Shown here piece after piece: positions 28,401-36,673 of a stretch of DNA of 64,000 nucleotides. Under the pieces are notes generated by a model. It was not told the DNA's origin and ran no database searches. It saw only the letters and a program-made list of their open reading frames with translations. Within the stretch, counting starts at the first letter, position 1. Each line of letters starts with the position of its first letter. A program made the translations under genes and the position numbers. The stretch comes from Isotricha intestinalis (lineage: Eukaryota; Ciliophora; Litostomatea; Vestibuliferida; Isotrichidae), in assembly GCA_023807065.1 (NCBI GenBank), contig JAJJLU010000350.1, positions 18,524-82,523 on the forward strand, in the 5' to 3' direction.

Positions 28401-28476
28401 TTGCAAAACGAGAATTAATTGAACCTTTTCTTCTTCTAAATGGTTTTAGGTCTTCTTCTGATATTTCACTACTCAT
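25447..28476 (-). CDS. ABCA-type half-transporter with a Gln in the H-loop
   Basis: The protein has 1009 residues: one membrane domain followed by one ATPase domain. A first helix lies at about 70-90, then a large extracytoplasmic loop (about 90-310) and helices up to about 545, as in ABCA proteins. The nucleotide-binding domain (about 690-930) has Walker A GPNGAGKTT, Q-loop CSQFD, signature LSGGMRRR and Walker B ILFLDEPTTGLD. The switch His is Gln: ILSTQNIEEAD, Gln875. ABCA proteins move lipids or other hydrophobic compounds across membranes. As a half-size protein it should dimerise. With the same unusual residue in both sites of a homodimer, ATP turnover might be altered; a heterodimer would give one degenerate site. 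A linker rich in Ser and Lys precedes the ATPase. Confidence 0.93.
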   Translation of the reverse strand: MSSEISEEDLKPFRRRKGSINSRFAKRLGVSNKNTQKTHSRITFNSSNLTTKQEIILMLKKHFIIYSRNAKSLLFIFLTPIFFMYMLQAMQYLTDNYKNKSVTLNYPIVNIDNSELNCHINLNMTNCISLGISILGELNEKQNEELDYLIDSISNKTKLPKNEIKIISKNFSNQNEFYKIFDKKNNTQYYDFIYQYIISFCYGNFQIGNISIPCRPEINNDDFYLYTIVYNISNTPNAFLSGYNSPYPKDEKIIKLQQIIDNSYIELFTIKYNKTFKQNPKINNIFIQPYPSVHSRFLDNANVISSFGSFYFYFPPMILFSIILLDIVKEKETKLKDFTILNGMSLISYWASWCIVSFIFSFLLTIEILFMGYCIFKYDIFTNVNPIISFNLFFLFNLSLMFLSMMISNYVSSLNSATTISYSVIIIGIVIQTVLTNYTIMYFLYATKVDDFFLFILLKLLSLFSHFYPPFIFTKCFVDIISISSSHFDYDLFQWMPGRYYSFSDIFIEYSGKLLIGIEYKIDSFLQTYLWFYIAIIGYIIAICFKEIRDYYGKMKKKKDLIRKSSSSSYFEDDSTIYYFDYYYSILVNIITIYFPKIFVKYNPFIYLKKFYDTNFNYQKSNKRRNQIENSVSKSYENFLKLQEIPITEQSNLIIHDSDISVIEEKKKIAILHRKRQPPNGIRILQIYRKFKNNNGEIIEAINDINLDILKGESFGLLGPNGAGKTTLINLLSCQLRANKGYAKIGPFIIHSEMFIDSLYIKKMIGVCSQFDLFWEEMTVLETISFFASLKGIVSQNSIYDKIIEFGLNGKENERVNRLSGGMRRRVSLLIATLGDPYILFLDEPTTGLDPVNRKKIWKIINEFKKNKVLILSTQNIEEADYLSDRIGIMINGKLMFIGTSSDILKINSTGFELQISFDLQKMNFENRQIVDEYIKVLFSKSIVKFSTSGFYTIQIPFDNKDEILRGMEMINRVSSNEKVNEILKFVKDVVMSQANLEKSFIDLCHKYQ

Positions 28477-28768
28477 TTTTAGCTTAAATAAAATAAATAA
28501 TTAATATTAATTTTAAATAAAAATTTATATTTTTCAATATATAATTAGATGAAACCAGTAAACATTGATATCATATAATTAATTAAAAGTGTTTAATGTT
28601 AAATTCCTTATAATAAACATATTTAATAATGAAACATTAATAAACAATTATTGAAAACAGAAAAATATAAAAGATTAATTCTAAAACAATTATAAAACTT
28701 AAATATTTATTTAAAAAATAGATAGTAAAAAAGCAATATAAACCAAAATAAATATTAAAAACAAGAAA

Positions 28769-29308
28769 ATGATAGAACAATGTCCATGCTGTGGCTCAGA
28801 AATTCGTAAATATAGAGGAACATTTATAGCAGGTCCAAATTATACAATAAGTCAAGATAATAAATCAGTAACAAAATACACTGGAGATGGATGGAATGCG
28901 AATGCTATAGGAAGTGAGGAAATAACTCCAGGAACAATAACAATAATAAATTTTAAAATAGAAAATACAACTTCAAATAGTTATATAATGTTTGGAGTTG
29001 CTCCAAAATCAATAAATCAAAATTCTCTTTGCTATAATTCTTGTGGATGGTATTTTTATTCTAATTCAGGAGGACTTTATTGTCAACCTCCTCTTTCTTA
29101 TAGTAATTTTAATTATAGAAATGAAAAACTTTTACCTAATGGAACTTTAATTACTGTTATTGTTGATACTGTTTCAGGGAAAATTTCTTTTAAAGTTAAT
29201 GATGATAAAATCAAAACTGCATATCATTCTATTACTTTTAATGAAAGAATTGTTCCTTGCGTTAATCTATATAGTAAAGGAGATGCTGTTAGGATCATTC
29301 ATGAATAA
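28769..29308 (+). CDS. SPRY-domain protein with an N-terminal CPCC motif
   Basis: The protein has 179 residues. It begins MIEQCPCCGSEIRKY, a Cys motif like half of a zinc ribbon. From about 15 to 179 it is a SPRY/B30.2-like beta-sandwich: TKYTGDGWNANAIGSEEI, the IMFGVAP strand, GWYFYSNSGGLY, then GTLITVIVDTVSGKISFKVND. SPRY domains are protein-interaction modules in RING-type ligases, RYR and many small protist proteins. No enzyme motif or signal peptide is present, so it is probably a cytosolic adaptor. It diverges from the ABC transporter gene by 292 bp and converges with the next gene (90 bp). Confidence 0.87.
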   Translation: MIEQCPCCGSEIRKYRGTFIAGPNYTISQDNKSVTKYTGDGWNANAIGSEEITPGTITIINFKIENTTSNSYIMFGVAPKSINQNSLCYNSCGWYFYSNSGGLYCQPPLSYSNFNYRNEKLLPNGTLITVIVDTVSGKISFKVNDDKIKTAYHSITFNERIVPCVNLYSKGDAVRIIHE

Positions 29309-29398
29309 AATTTGAATGATTTTTTTATTTGTTTGTTTTTAATTTCAATAATATTATTAAAATTTTTATTTATTGTTTTGATGTTTTATTCTTTTTTT

Positions 29399-30790
29399 TT
29401 AATTATTTTTAGGTTTATTAAATAATTCATTATTTATTTTTTTATTGATTTCTAAAGTATCTTTTAGGGAACTAATTAATTTTTGAATTTCTGAAAAATT
29501 ATTTTTAGAATTATGATTTATATTTATATTATTATTATCATTTAAGTTTAATTTTTTATTAGGTTTAGATAAATTTCTTAAACTTTCAACAGGATTCATT
29601 AATTTTCTTTCTTCACTTAAAAAATTTGTAGCCAGTTTATTTTCTTTTTGAATTTTTTCAATTTCTAATTTAATTTCTTCCATTTTTTCTAAAGTTAATT
29701 TTTTCTTTTTTTCATTAACTTTTTTCATCCAAATCACATTTTTTTTATAAACAAAATCGGGTTTATTTATTTTATTATTATTTAATGATAAAATATTATT
29801 TGTTTTAGGACGAAAAGAACATTCTTCATAAGTTTTTTTATCTATTGATATTAGTAAATTATTTAATGATTTATTTATTTTTTTTTTCCATTCTATGTTT
29901 TTTTTATAAAAATCACTTTTATTTCTTGAAGAAGATTTAAATAAATTAGATTCTGATAAATTAGGTGAAAATGAACATTCTTCCGTTTCTTTTCTATTAA
30001 TTGATTGTTTTAATAATTTTAATTTTTCTCTACTTCTTTGAGAATATAATTTTCCTCTTTCATATATATTTAATTTTAATTTTTTAATATTTTTAGGAGA
30101 TTGTTTTTCTATTCTTTCTAATAAAACTTTTTTTAAATCATTTTTATATTTTTCTTTTATGTTAGATTTTGATAAATTTTTTATCTTTTTAAAATTAGGA
30201 TTTTTATTTGTTTTTATAGGTGATAAATTTATTTGTTCTTTCCTATTTTTTATTATTTCAGGTTTTAAATTTTGATTTTTTTTTGGATAAAAGGAATAAA
30301 CTTTATATTTTTCATTTATTCTATTAAAAATATCCCCTTCAGTAAACATTATTTGGGAATTTAAGTTTGTAGTTTTATTTATATTATTCTCTGTCATTGA
30401 AGAATAGTTTTCTTTTGATAATTCTTCATCTTTTTCTTCTTCAATTATTTCATTATTTAATATATAATCTTTTTTAATATTATTTTTTATATTTCCACAA
30501 TTAATTTCATTTATGTTGTCTTTTTTATCATTGTGATTTATTTTATTTCTATTATTATTTTTTTGATATATAAAATTTTCTAAAGGCTTTTTCTTATATT
30601 TTAATTCCTCATTTATATTTTTTAAATTATTTGTTTTTTTATTATTCAATAAATCATCATAATATAATTTCTTTTCTTCATAAAATTTTTTTAACTCATC
30701 TTCATTAAATGTTTTACTTGTTATTTCATTATTATTATTTTCATTATTATGAATATCTTGTTTAGAATAAATATCAGAAGAAAAATACAT
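29399..30790 (-). CDS. Lys/Asn-rich protein with two ECSFxP motifs
   Basis: The protein has 463 residues, very rich in Lys and Asn. ECSFSPNLSESN (about 271) and ECSFRPKTNN (about 318) are two copies of the ECTFxPxxN-type motif that recurs in large protist cytoskeletal and basal-body proteins. Between and after them lie basic helical segments (KKNIEWKKKINKSLN and KKNVIWMKKVNEKKKKL, a repeated F-Y/V-x-KKN-x2-W-x-KK pattern). A coiled coil spans about 355-390. Both units together form a repeat of about 46-50 residues. The N-terminal 120 residues are disordered. A structural role in the cytoskeleton is likely from the motif; nothing more can be said. Confidence 0.7.
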   Translation of the reverse strand: MYFSSDIYSKQDIHNNENNNNEITSKTFNEDELKKFYEEKKLYYDDLLNNKKTNNLKNINEELKYKKKPLENFIYQKNNNRNKINHNDKKDNINEINCGNIKNNIKKDYILNNEIIEEEKDEELSKENYSSMTENNINKTTNLNSQIMFTEGDIFNRINEKYKVYSFYPKKNQNLKPEIIKNRKEQINLSPIKTNKNPNFKKIKNLSKSNIKEKYKNDLKKVLLERIEKQSPKNIKKLKLNIYERGKLYSQRSREKLKLLKQSINRKETEECSFSPNLSESNLFKSSSRNKSDFYKKNIEWKKKINKSLNNLLISIDKKTYEECSFRPKTNNILSLNNNKINKPDFVYKKNVIWMKKVNEKKKKLTLEKMEEIKLEIEKIQKENKLATNFLSEERKLMNPVESLRNLSKPNKKLNLNDNNNININHNSKNNFSEIQKLISSLKDTLEINKKINNELFNKPKNN

Positions 30791-30986
30791 AAAAACAAAT
30801 ATATTAATTTAATAATTTAAAAAAAATATAGAATATTTATAAATTATTTAAAGAAGAAAAAATGACGATAAAAAAAACATAAGATAATTTTCTAAAGACA
30901 TAATAAATAATAATAGAAAAAAATATTGTATGTAGTTTTTTTTAATTTTTTTTGGAAATAGTTAATCTATGTAAAAATTAATAAAC

Positions 30987-32660
30987 TTATTGATTTTCCA
31001 ATAAGTTTAAAGCTTCATCAATTCTCGAAGTCAAGCTATTATAATTTGTAGTAATATCATATATTTCTCTAATATCTTCAATACCAAGAATCATTCCAGT
31101 AATTCTTCCAATAGTATCAATAGTAAAGTTCTTTTTATGTGCAAGAGGATGTTGTTCAATTTTTTTAAATAAAAATTCTCCAAGATAATCTTTTTTAGCT
31201 TCTATGGTTTCAAGAGAATCTAAATATTGTGAATTAGGTTCATCTTCTTTATTAGTATTATTAACATTATTATTTGTATTATTTTTATTATTATTAATAT
31301 TATTATTATGAACATTTTGATTATTTTTTGGATTTTTATTCACTCTTTTATTATTATTTCCATTAAAATATCTTCTTTGAGAATAATTATTGTAAGGAAT
31401 CATTGGTATAGGATTACCCATAATTAATGGGAATCTATTCATTGGATTAGATTGTAATTTATTCAAAAATGGTTTTCTTTCATATTTAGGCATAAATAAT
31501 GATATTATTACTGGTCTTTTTGAATTTTCATATCCTGGTAAATTTTTTTCATTTAATTCTTCTATTGCTTTTGATGCACTTTCTGGATTTGTATAACATA
31601 CATATCCAAATCCTCTTGATTGTTCTATTTCTTTTAATTCATCTTTTATTTTTGTTACTAATGTAAATTTAGATATTTTTACTGATTTTATTTCTCCATA
31701 TTTACTAAATATTTCTCTTAATTTTTCATCCGTTAAATCATATGGTAAATTTTTAATGTATAAATTACAATTTTTAAATTCTTGATTTAATTTATTATTT
31801 ATATCTCCAATTTTTGAAATTAATATTCTTTTTCTTTCTGATTTTTTTTGAAGTAAATCAACATATAATCCTATTTCACTATTTGCAATTATTTTATCAT
31901 TCATTTCTTCTTTTGCTTTTAAAGCACTTTCAGATTTTGAATAAACAATAATTGCAAATTTCCTTCCATTATTATCAAGAATTATTTTAGACCAAGTTAT
32001 TTCACCGAATTTTTTAAATAAATCTTTCATATCATTTTCATTTATTTTATCAGGAATATTTTTAATATAAATTGAATTATTACCTAAATTAGATTGTAAT
32101 CTTTCATTTTTCTTTTGAAAATGTTCAATTTCTAAAACACTATTCCAAATTTTTTTTTTATTTAATTCTTTAATAGCATTTTCAGCTGAATCAAGAGAAT
32201 AATAATTTATATAACCATAACCTAATAAATTTCCATCTTCATCTTCGCAAATTTTAATAGAAATAATTTCACCATATTTATTAAATAATTCAAAAACTTC
32301 TCTAGGTTTAACTTCAGGGGGAATTCCTTTTACAAATATATTTGAAGTATTATTATATCTAATACTATTATCTTTTTCATGCCACATTATATTTAATGCT
32401 TTTCCTTTTAATCTTTTCATATTTAAATTATTTCTTGCATCATTTGCTTTATCATGATCTTTAAATATTATTGTAGCTTTCGGTTTTCTTGTATTGAAAA
32501 AATCATAATTTTTAGAATTTCTTTCTATTTGAATCATTAAAATATTATCTTTATATTCAGAAAAAAAATCTTCTAATTCAGTATCTAATATATTATCTGG
32601 AAGTTCACTTATAAATAATACTGTTTTACCAAGTTGATTTTGTGTATTTAATGTATTCAT
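30987..32660 (-). CDS. Poly(A)-binding protein (four RRMs and a C-terminal MLLE domain)
   Basis: The protein has 557 residues. Four RRMs are seen at about 12-95, 110-185, 195-270 and 300-390, with RNP2/RNP1-type strands such as NIFVKGIP with GYGYINYYS, SIYIKNIP with KFAIIVYSK, and NLYIKNLP with GFGYVCYTN. A low-complexity Asn-rich linker (about 405-480) leads to a C-terminal MLLE/PABC domain at about 490-553 (GEFLFKKIEQHP, TGMILGIEDIREIYDI, SLTSRIDEALNLL). This is the cytoplasmic PABP architecture. It binds mRNA poly(A) tails, aids translation and controls deadenylation; MLLE binds PAM2 motifs. RRM1 is the most divergent. Length is a little under the usual 600-640. Confidence 0.95.
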   Translation of the reverse strand: MNTLNTQNQLGKTVLFISELPDNILDTELEDFFSEYKDNILMIQIERNSKNYDFFNTRKPKATIIFKDHDKANDARNNLNMKRLKGKALNIMWHEKDNSIRYNNTSNIFVKGIPPEVKPREVFELFNKYGEIISIKICEDEDGNLLGYGYINYYSLDSAENAIKELNKKKIWNSVLEIEHFQKKNERLQSNLGNNSIYIKNIPDKINENDMKDLFKKFGEITWSKIILDNNGRKFAIIVYSKSESALKAKEEMNDKIIANSEIGLYVDLLQKKSERKRILISKIGDINNKLNQEFKNCNLYIKNLPYDLTDEKLREIFSKYGEIKSVKISKFTLVTKIKDELKEIEQSRGFGYVCYTNPESASKAIEELNEKNLPGYENSKRPVIISLFMPKYERKPFLNKLQSNPMNRFPLIMGNPIPMIPYNNYSQRRYFNGNNNKRVNKNPKNNQNVHNNNINNNKNNTNNNVNNTNKEDEPNSQYLDSLETIEAKKDYLGEFLFKKIEQHPLAHKKNFTIDTIGRITGMILGIEDIREIYDITTNYNSLTSRIDEALNLLENQ

Positions 32661-32761
32661 TTTTTAGATATAAATAAATGATATAAATTTAATTAATTGC
32701 TTATTAATTATTTTATACAAATTAATTTTTTATTTAAGTAATAAATTAATATAAGAAAAAA
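32661..32761. promoter_or_regulatory. 101-bp bidirectional promoter region (PABP / BCNT genes)
   Basis: Divergent start codons of two housekeeping-type genes are 101 bp apart, so the transcription signals of both must lie here. The DNA is nearly pure A/T and no specific element can be named. Confidence 0.4.
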
Positions 32762-33433
32762 ATGAATGAACTTTTTACTAAAGAATTTGATTCTGATTCA
32801 AATGATGATGAATATATTCCTTCTAAAAAGGAAATAGAACAATCAAATGAAGAAATGAAAAATAAAAAAAAAGAAAATATAAAAGTAAATAAAAGTAAAG
32901 TAGATGCTATTTGGGAAAAATTAAAACAACTAAGAAATTCAAATAATGATAATATTAATTTAAAAAATGAAAATTCAAATAATAATTATAAAAAGAATAC
33001 AATTAATGATATAGAAAAAGAAAAAAAATTAGAAGAAGAAATAAAAGAAGCTATTAAAAAATCAAAAGAAGTTAAACAAAAAACAGTAAGTGAAAAATAT
33101 TATTTCGCGGGACAAGAATTTGAAGAAAAAAAAGAAATTAGCGAGAAAGAAGTTGAAAAAATAAAAAAAAAAAGAACAAATAAAGAATTAGATGCAATAA
33201 TAAATGAAATAGCAAAAAAAAGAAATATTAGTACTATGGATAAATCTAAAAAAGATTGGAAAAATTATGTAGAAAAAAATAATATTGAAAAAGAATTAAT
33301 GAATAATAGGAAAGATGGTTTTCTTGGTAAAAAAAAATTTATTGATGAAACAAATGAAATTGTAACTGAACAAAATAGAGTTTCTATTAAAAAAGCAAAA
33401 TATGCTTATGAAAATAAAGTAAATGGTAAATAA
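32762..33433 (+). CDS. BCNT/CFDP1/Swc5 family chromatin-remodelling subunit
   Basis: The protein has 223 residues. The N-terminus (FDSDSNDDEYIPSKKE) is the acidic S/D-EYxP motif typical of the family. VDAIWEKLKQLRN (about 49) resembles the conserved DxLW motif. The BCNT-C domain lies at about 160-205: KKDWKNYVEKNNIEKEL, then KDGFLGKKKFIDE. In yeast Swc5 belongs to the SWR1 complex, which exchanges H2A for H2A.Z; the acidic N-terminus binds H2A-H2B. Animal homologues (CFDP1) act in SRCAP. The middle is Lys/Glu-rich and helical. Nuclear location is expected. The match at both conserved ends makes the call firm. Confidence 0.9.
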   Translation: MNELFTKEFDSDSNDDEYIPSKKEIEQSNEEMKNKKKENIKVNKSKVDAIWEKLKQLRNSNNDNINLKNENSNNNYKKNTINDIEKEKKLEEEIKEAIKKSKEVKQKTVSEKYYFAGQEFEEKKEISEKEVEKIKKKRTNKELDAIINEIAKKRNISTMDKSKKDWKNYVEKNNIEKELMNNRKDGFLGKKKFIDETNEIVTEQNRVSIKKAKYAYENKVNGK

Positions 33434-33983
33434 ATTTTTTATAAATTTAATGATTATATAATTTTATTTTAAGGAATGTTATTCAAGCTTTATAAACTTT
33501 TAATAAATGATATTATCTAATTATTAAAATTTTTAATTAGTTTCAAGATAATAAAAGTGAAAACTTATTTAATGAAAAAGAAGAAGGATTTTCCAAGATT
33601 GATTAGTTTTTTTTAATTTAATTAAAAAGACTTTTATATTTAAAGGATTAGGGTTAATGCTTTCCTAAATTTAATGAAATAAATGAAAAACTTTTCAATA
33701 ATATTATTTTTATATATAATAAATAATTTAATTCATATAAAAAAGAAAATATTAATTTCTTTTTGTAATTTTATTTATATTCTAATTCATACAATTTTAA
33801 AAAATATTTTATTGAATGAATAATATATTTTACTTCAAAAATAAATAATATCATTTTTAAATATATCTTATACATAAATACTTTTAATTATTGTTTAATT
33901 AAAAGTAAAAATATCATTTAACAATATTTACCATAAACTATATAAAATCAAACCAAACAAACTAAAAAAAATAAACACAACAA
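33434..33983. other. Intergenic region between convergent genes
   Basis: About 550 bp of A/T-rich DNA. One GGATTAGGGTTAATG string at 33640-33660 is a single telomere-like occurrence and not an array. No gene is seen. Confidence 0.4.
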
Positions 33984-36098
33984 TCATTCTTCTTCTCCCT
34001 TTAAATAAATCATAACAACAGTAATATCATCAATAATAACATCATTTTTTTCCCAATATTTCCTAGCTTTTTCAACTAAATGTTCAGTATTCTCTTTAAT
34101 ATAATTTATATCTTTATATCTATAAACAAATCTTCCTACTTTTTCATTACTCATAAATTCCCATAAACCATCACTTCCAATAACAATAAAATTATAATTA
34201 TCATCATCAATAAAAAATTCTTTTATTTCAGGATCACTACAAACTCCAATTTCTTTAGCAACAGAATCACCAATAGATCTACTCATTGCAATTCCAGGAT
34301 ATTTTTTTCCTTTAACCCAAACTCTCATTGGGCCAATTTCTTCATTATCTTCTATTATTTTTCTTAATTCTCCTCCATTTTTCTCTATTCTCTCTTTTTC
34401 TTCTAAATTTTCAGGTTTTTGATCTTTTGATAATTCTATTATATTTCTTTTATCTTTTATCATTATTGCTCGAGAATCTCCTATATTTACACTTATTATT
34501 TTATTTCCTATTATAAATAACAATATACATGTTGTTCCTGAAAATGTGCTGTCTATTTCATCACTGTCAAATAATGATTCTTCTGATTGTTTTATTGAGT
34601 CTTTTATAAAAAAATAATTTTTTTTCTTTAATAAGGAATATATACTTTCTATTGTTTTTTTAGATTTTATTTCTTTATTTGTTATATAATAATTTGTTAG
34701 GAAATTTACTATATATTTACTTACTAAATGACCACTTGAACCATGACCATCAAATATACCAAATATATTGAAATCTGGGAAACCATTAATTTTTTCTATT
34801 TTTAAATATGAGTCTTGATTTGTTTTTGTTGTTACATTATCTTTTTTACCTGCTCTCGAATATATATATGATGCTTTAATATAATTTCCTTCTTTTATTC
34901 TTGCTCTTAATTTTAAACTACATGTATTATTATTAATAATGTTAGTGTTATTACCGTTGATATTAATATTGCCATTCTTTTCGCTATTATTATTTATATT
35001 GTTATTATCTGTTAAAGAAGGATTTAATTTATTAATATTATTATTTGTGTCTATTATTGTTTCTGTTTTTATTGTGTTATAATTGTCATTTAATAATCTA
35101 TATTTATTGTCTTTTGAAATTGGTTTTTCATTTTTGTTTTTTTCAAAGAATTCTAACTTTTTTATTAAATTTATTTCTCTTATTTCTTTTAGTTCTTGAG
35201 ATTTTTTTAATATATTATTATTAGAATTTTTTTCCTTTATATCAGAGATTTTCCTTGAAGGAAAAATAATATCTTCACTTTTTTGTAGATTTTTTCTTAC
35301 TTCAAAATTATTTAATTCTTTATCTTTTGAATTGGAATATCGATTCAATGATAAATTGTTTTTATCATAAAGTTTAGAAATATTTTTATCAGTAAATAAT
35401 TTATTTATAAATTTATTATTTTCCATATCATTATTTTCACTATATTTAATTTTATCAATATTTTTTTTATGATTCATTAAAAAATCATTTTTACTATAAT
35501 TTTGAATTTGAGGTTCAAATAATTGATTATTTACATAATATTCTCTTTCTACATTATAATTATTATTATTATTGTCAGAATTATTTAAAATTTCATTTTT
35601 AAATATATTATGTTTAATTGCTAAATTTTTTCTTCTTTTTTTTTCTCTTATTCGGTATTCTTCATCATAATTATTATATTGGTCAAGTATATGTTCATGT
35701 TTTATTAAATCAATTGTGCGACTATTAAAAAAAATTTTTGTAGGTTTATTTTTAGATTGATTCTTTGAATTTTCTTGATTTAAAACGTTGTTTCCTATTT
35801 CACTAAAATAATTTTTTTTAGAATTAATTTTAATACTATTATCCGAAGATTTCATTTTTATGTATTTCTGACTATCTGAATAAAACAAAGGTGAATTTGA
35901 ATTAGAAAAAAGATTAAATTGATATCTATTATTTGGAGTTTTTACCGATTCATTATTTCTTGATAATGAATTGGATGGATTGACAAATAAATTTTCTATA
36001 TTTTGTTTTAAATATTTTTCTCGAAATATTGATGAATTTTCTTTCTTTTGTTTTTCATAATCAAAATCTTGAGAATACACTTTTGAAATTGAATTCAT
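33984..36098 (-). CDS. PP2C-type protein phosphatase with a long disordered N-terminus
   Basis: I start at the ATG at 36098 (MNSISKVYSQDF), since the frame further upstream has only a TTG; this gives 704 residues and a TGA stop. The first 400 are Asn/Lys/Ser-rich and disordered. The catalytic domain (about 410-700) has the PP2C metal-site motifs: KTNQDSYLKI, FGIFDGHGSSGH, TFSGTTC, VNIGDSRAI, AMSRSIGD, VIGSDGLWEFM and DDITVVMIYL. All Asp residues needed for the Mn/Mg centre appear present. These enzymes remove phosphate from Ser/Thr and often oppose kinases such as the CDPK type. A large insert between GTTC-type and earlier strands was not seen, so the domain is of normal size. Confidence 0.95.
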   Translation of the reverse strand: MNSISKVYSQDFDYEKQKKENSSIFREKYLKQNIENLFVNPSNSLSRNNESVKTPNNRYQFNLFSNSNSPLFYSDSQKYIKMKSSDNSIKINSKKNYFSEIGNNVLNQENSKNQSKNKPTKIFFNSRTIDLIKHEHILDQYNNYDEEYRIREKKRRKNLAIKHNIFKNEILNNSDNNNNNYNVEREYYVNNQLFEPQIQNYSKNDFLMNHKKNIDKIKYSENNDMENNKFINKLFTDKNISKLYDKNNLSLNRYSNSKDKELNNFEVRKNLQKSEDIIFPSRKISDIKEKNSNNNILKKSQELKEIREINLIKKLEFFEKNKNEKPISKDNKYRLLNDNYNTIKTETIIDTNNNINKLNPSLTDNNNINNNSEKNGNININGNNTNIINNNTCSLKLRARIKEGNYIKASYIYSRAGKKDNVTTKTNQDSYLKIEKINGFPDFNIFGIFDGHGSSGHLVSKYIVNFLTNYYITNKEIKSKKTIESIYSLLKKKNYFFIKDSIKQSEESLFDSDEIDSTFSGTTCILLFIIGNKIISVNIGDSRAIMIKDKRNIIELSKDQKPENLEEKERIEKNGGELRKIIEDNEEIGPMRVWVKGKKYPGIAMSRSIGDSVAKEIGVCSDPEIKEFFIDDDNYNFIVIGSDGLWEFMSNEKVGRFVYRYKDINYIKENTEHLVEKARKYWEKNDVIIDDITVVMIYLKGEEE

Positions 36099-36673
36099 TT
36101 TTTTCAATAATATTTCTTTTAATCTGAAAAATAACAAATTATGATATATATAAATAAATTAATTTGTTTTAATCTTTAATTATATATTAATTTTGAATTT
36201 TATTAGAACAAATACTAATAAAAAAATTTTTATAAAAAAAACTACTTTAGTTTTATATATAATGTTATATTAAATAATTTAAATGATTTAACAAGTATAA
36301 TCTATACTTTTAAAAAATTTCTTCTTAAAGGATAAAGTCTTATAAAATGACTCAAAAGATATAAAAAAAAGAATAATAAGATAATAGAATAATGGATAAT
36401 ATTTTTTTAAGATTAACTTATTAAGATAAACAATAAATATAATATAAAGCTTAGGGATATATATAAAAGAAAAAGAAAATGGAAATTATTATCTTCTTTT
36501 AAATATATATAAAAGCTAAACAATTAAATAATATTTAATAAAAATATATTTTTCCTCCATAAAAATTAATAATAAAAATTTATAAATAGATTTATTCTTA
36601 AAAAGTTATTTCCTTTATTACACAAATTTGAATACAAAAAATTATTTATATATTAACTTGTTTTCATATTATT
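36099..36673. other. Intergenic region between PP2C and carboxypeptidase genes
   Basis: About 575 bp of A/T-rich DNA. The string ATATATATAAAAG occurs near 36458 and in similar form near 36507. No gene or RNA is recognised. Confidence 0.4.

Noticed and set aside
33640..33660. Internal telomere-like string (ATTAGGGTTAATG)
   Set aside because: A single occurrence that does not match the GGGGATT unit of the true end; no array.
36099..36137. Upstream extension of the PP2C gene to 36137
   Set aside because: The codon there is TTG, not ATG. The first ATG in frame is at 36098 and nothing conserved lies upstream.
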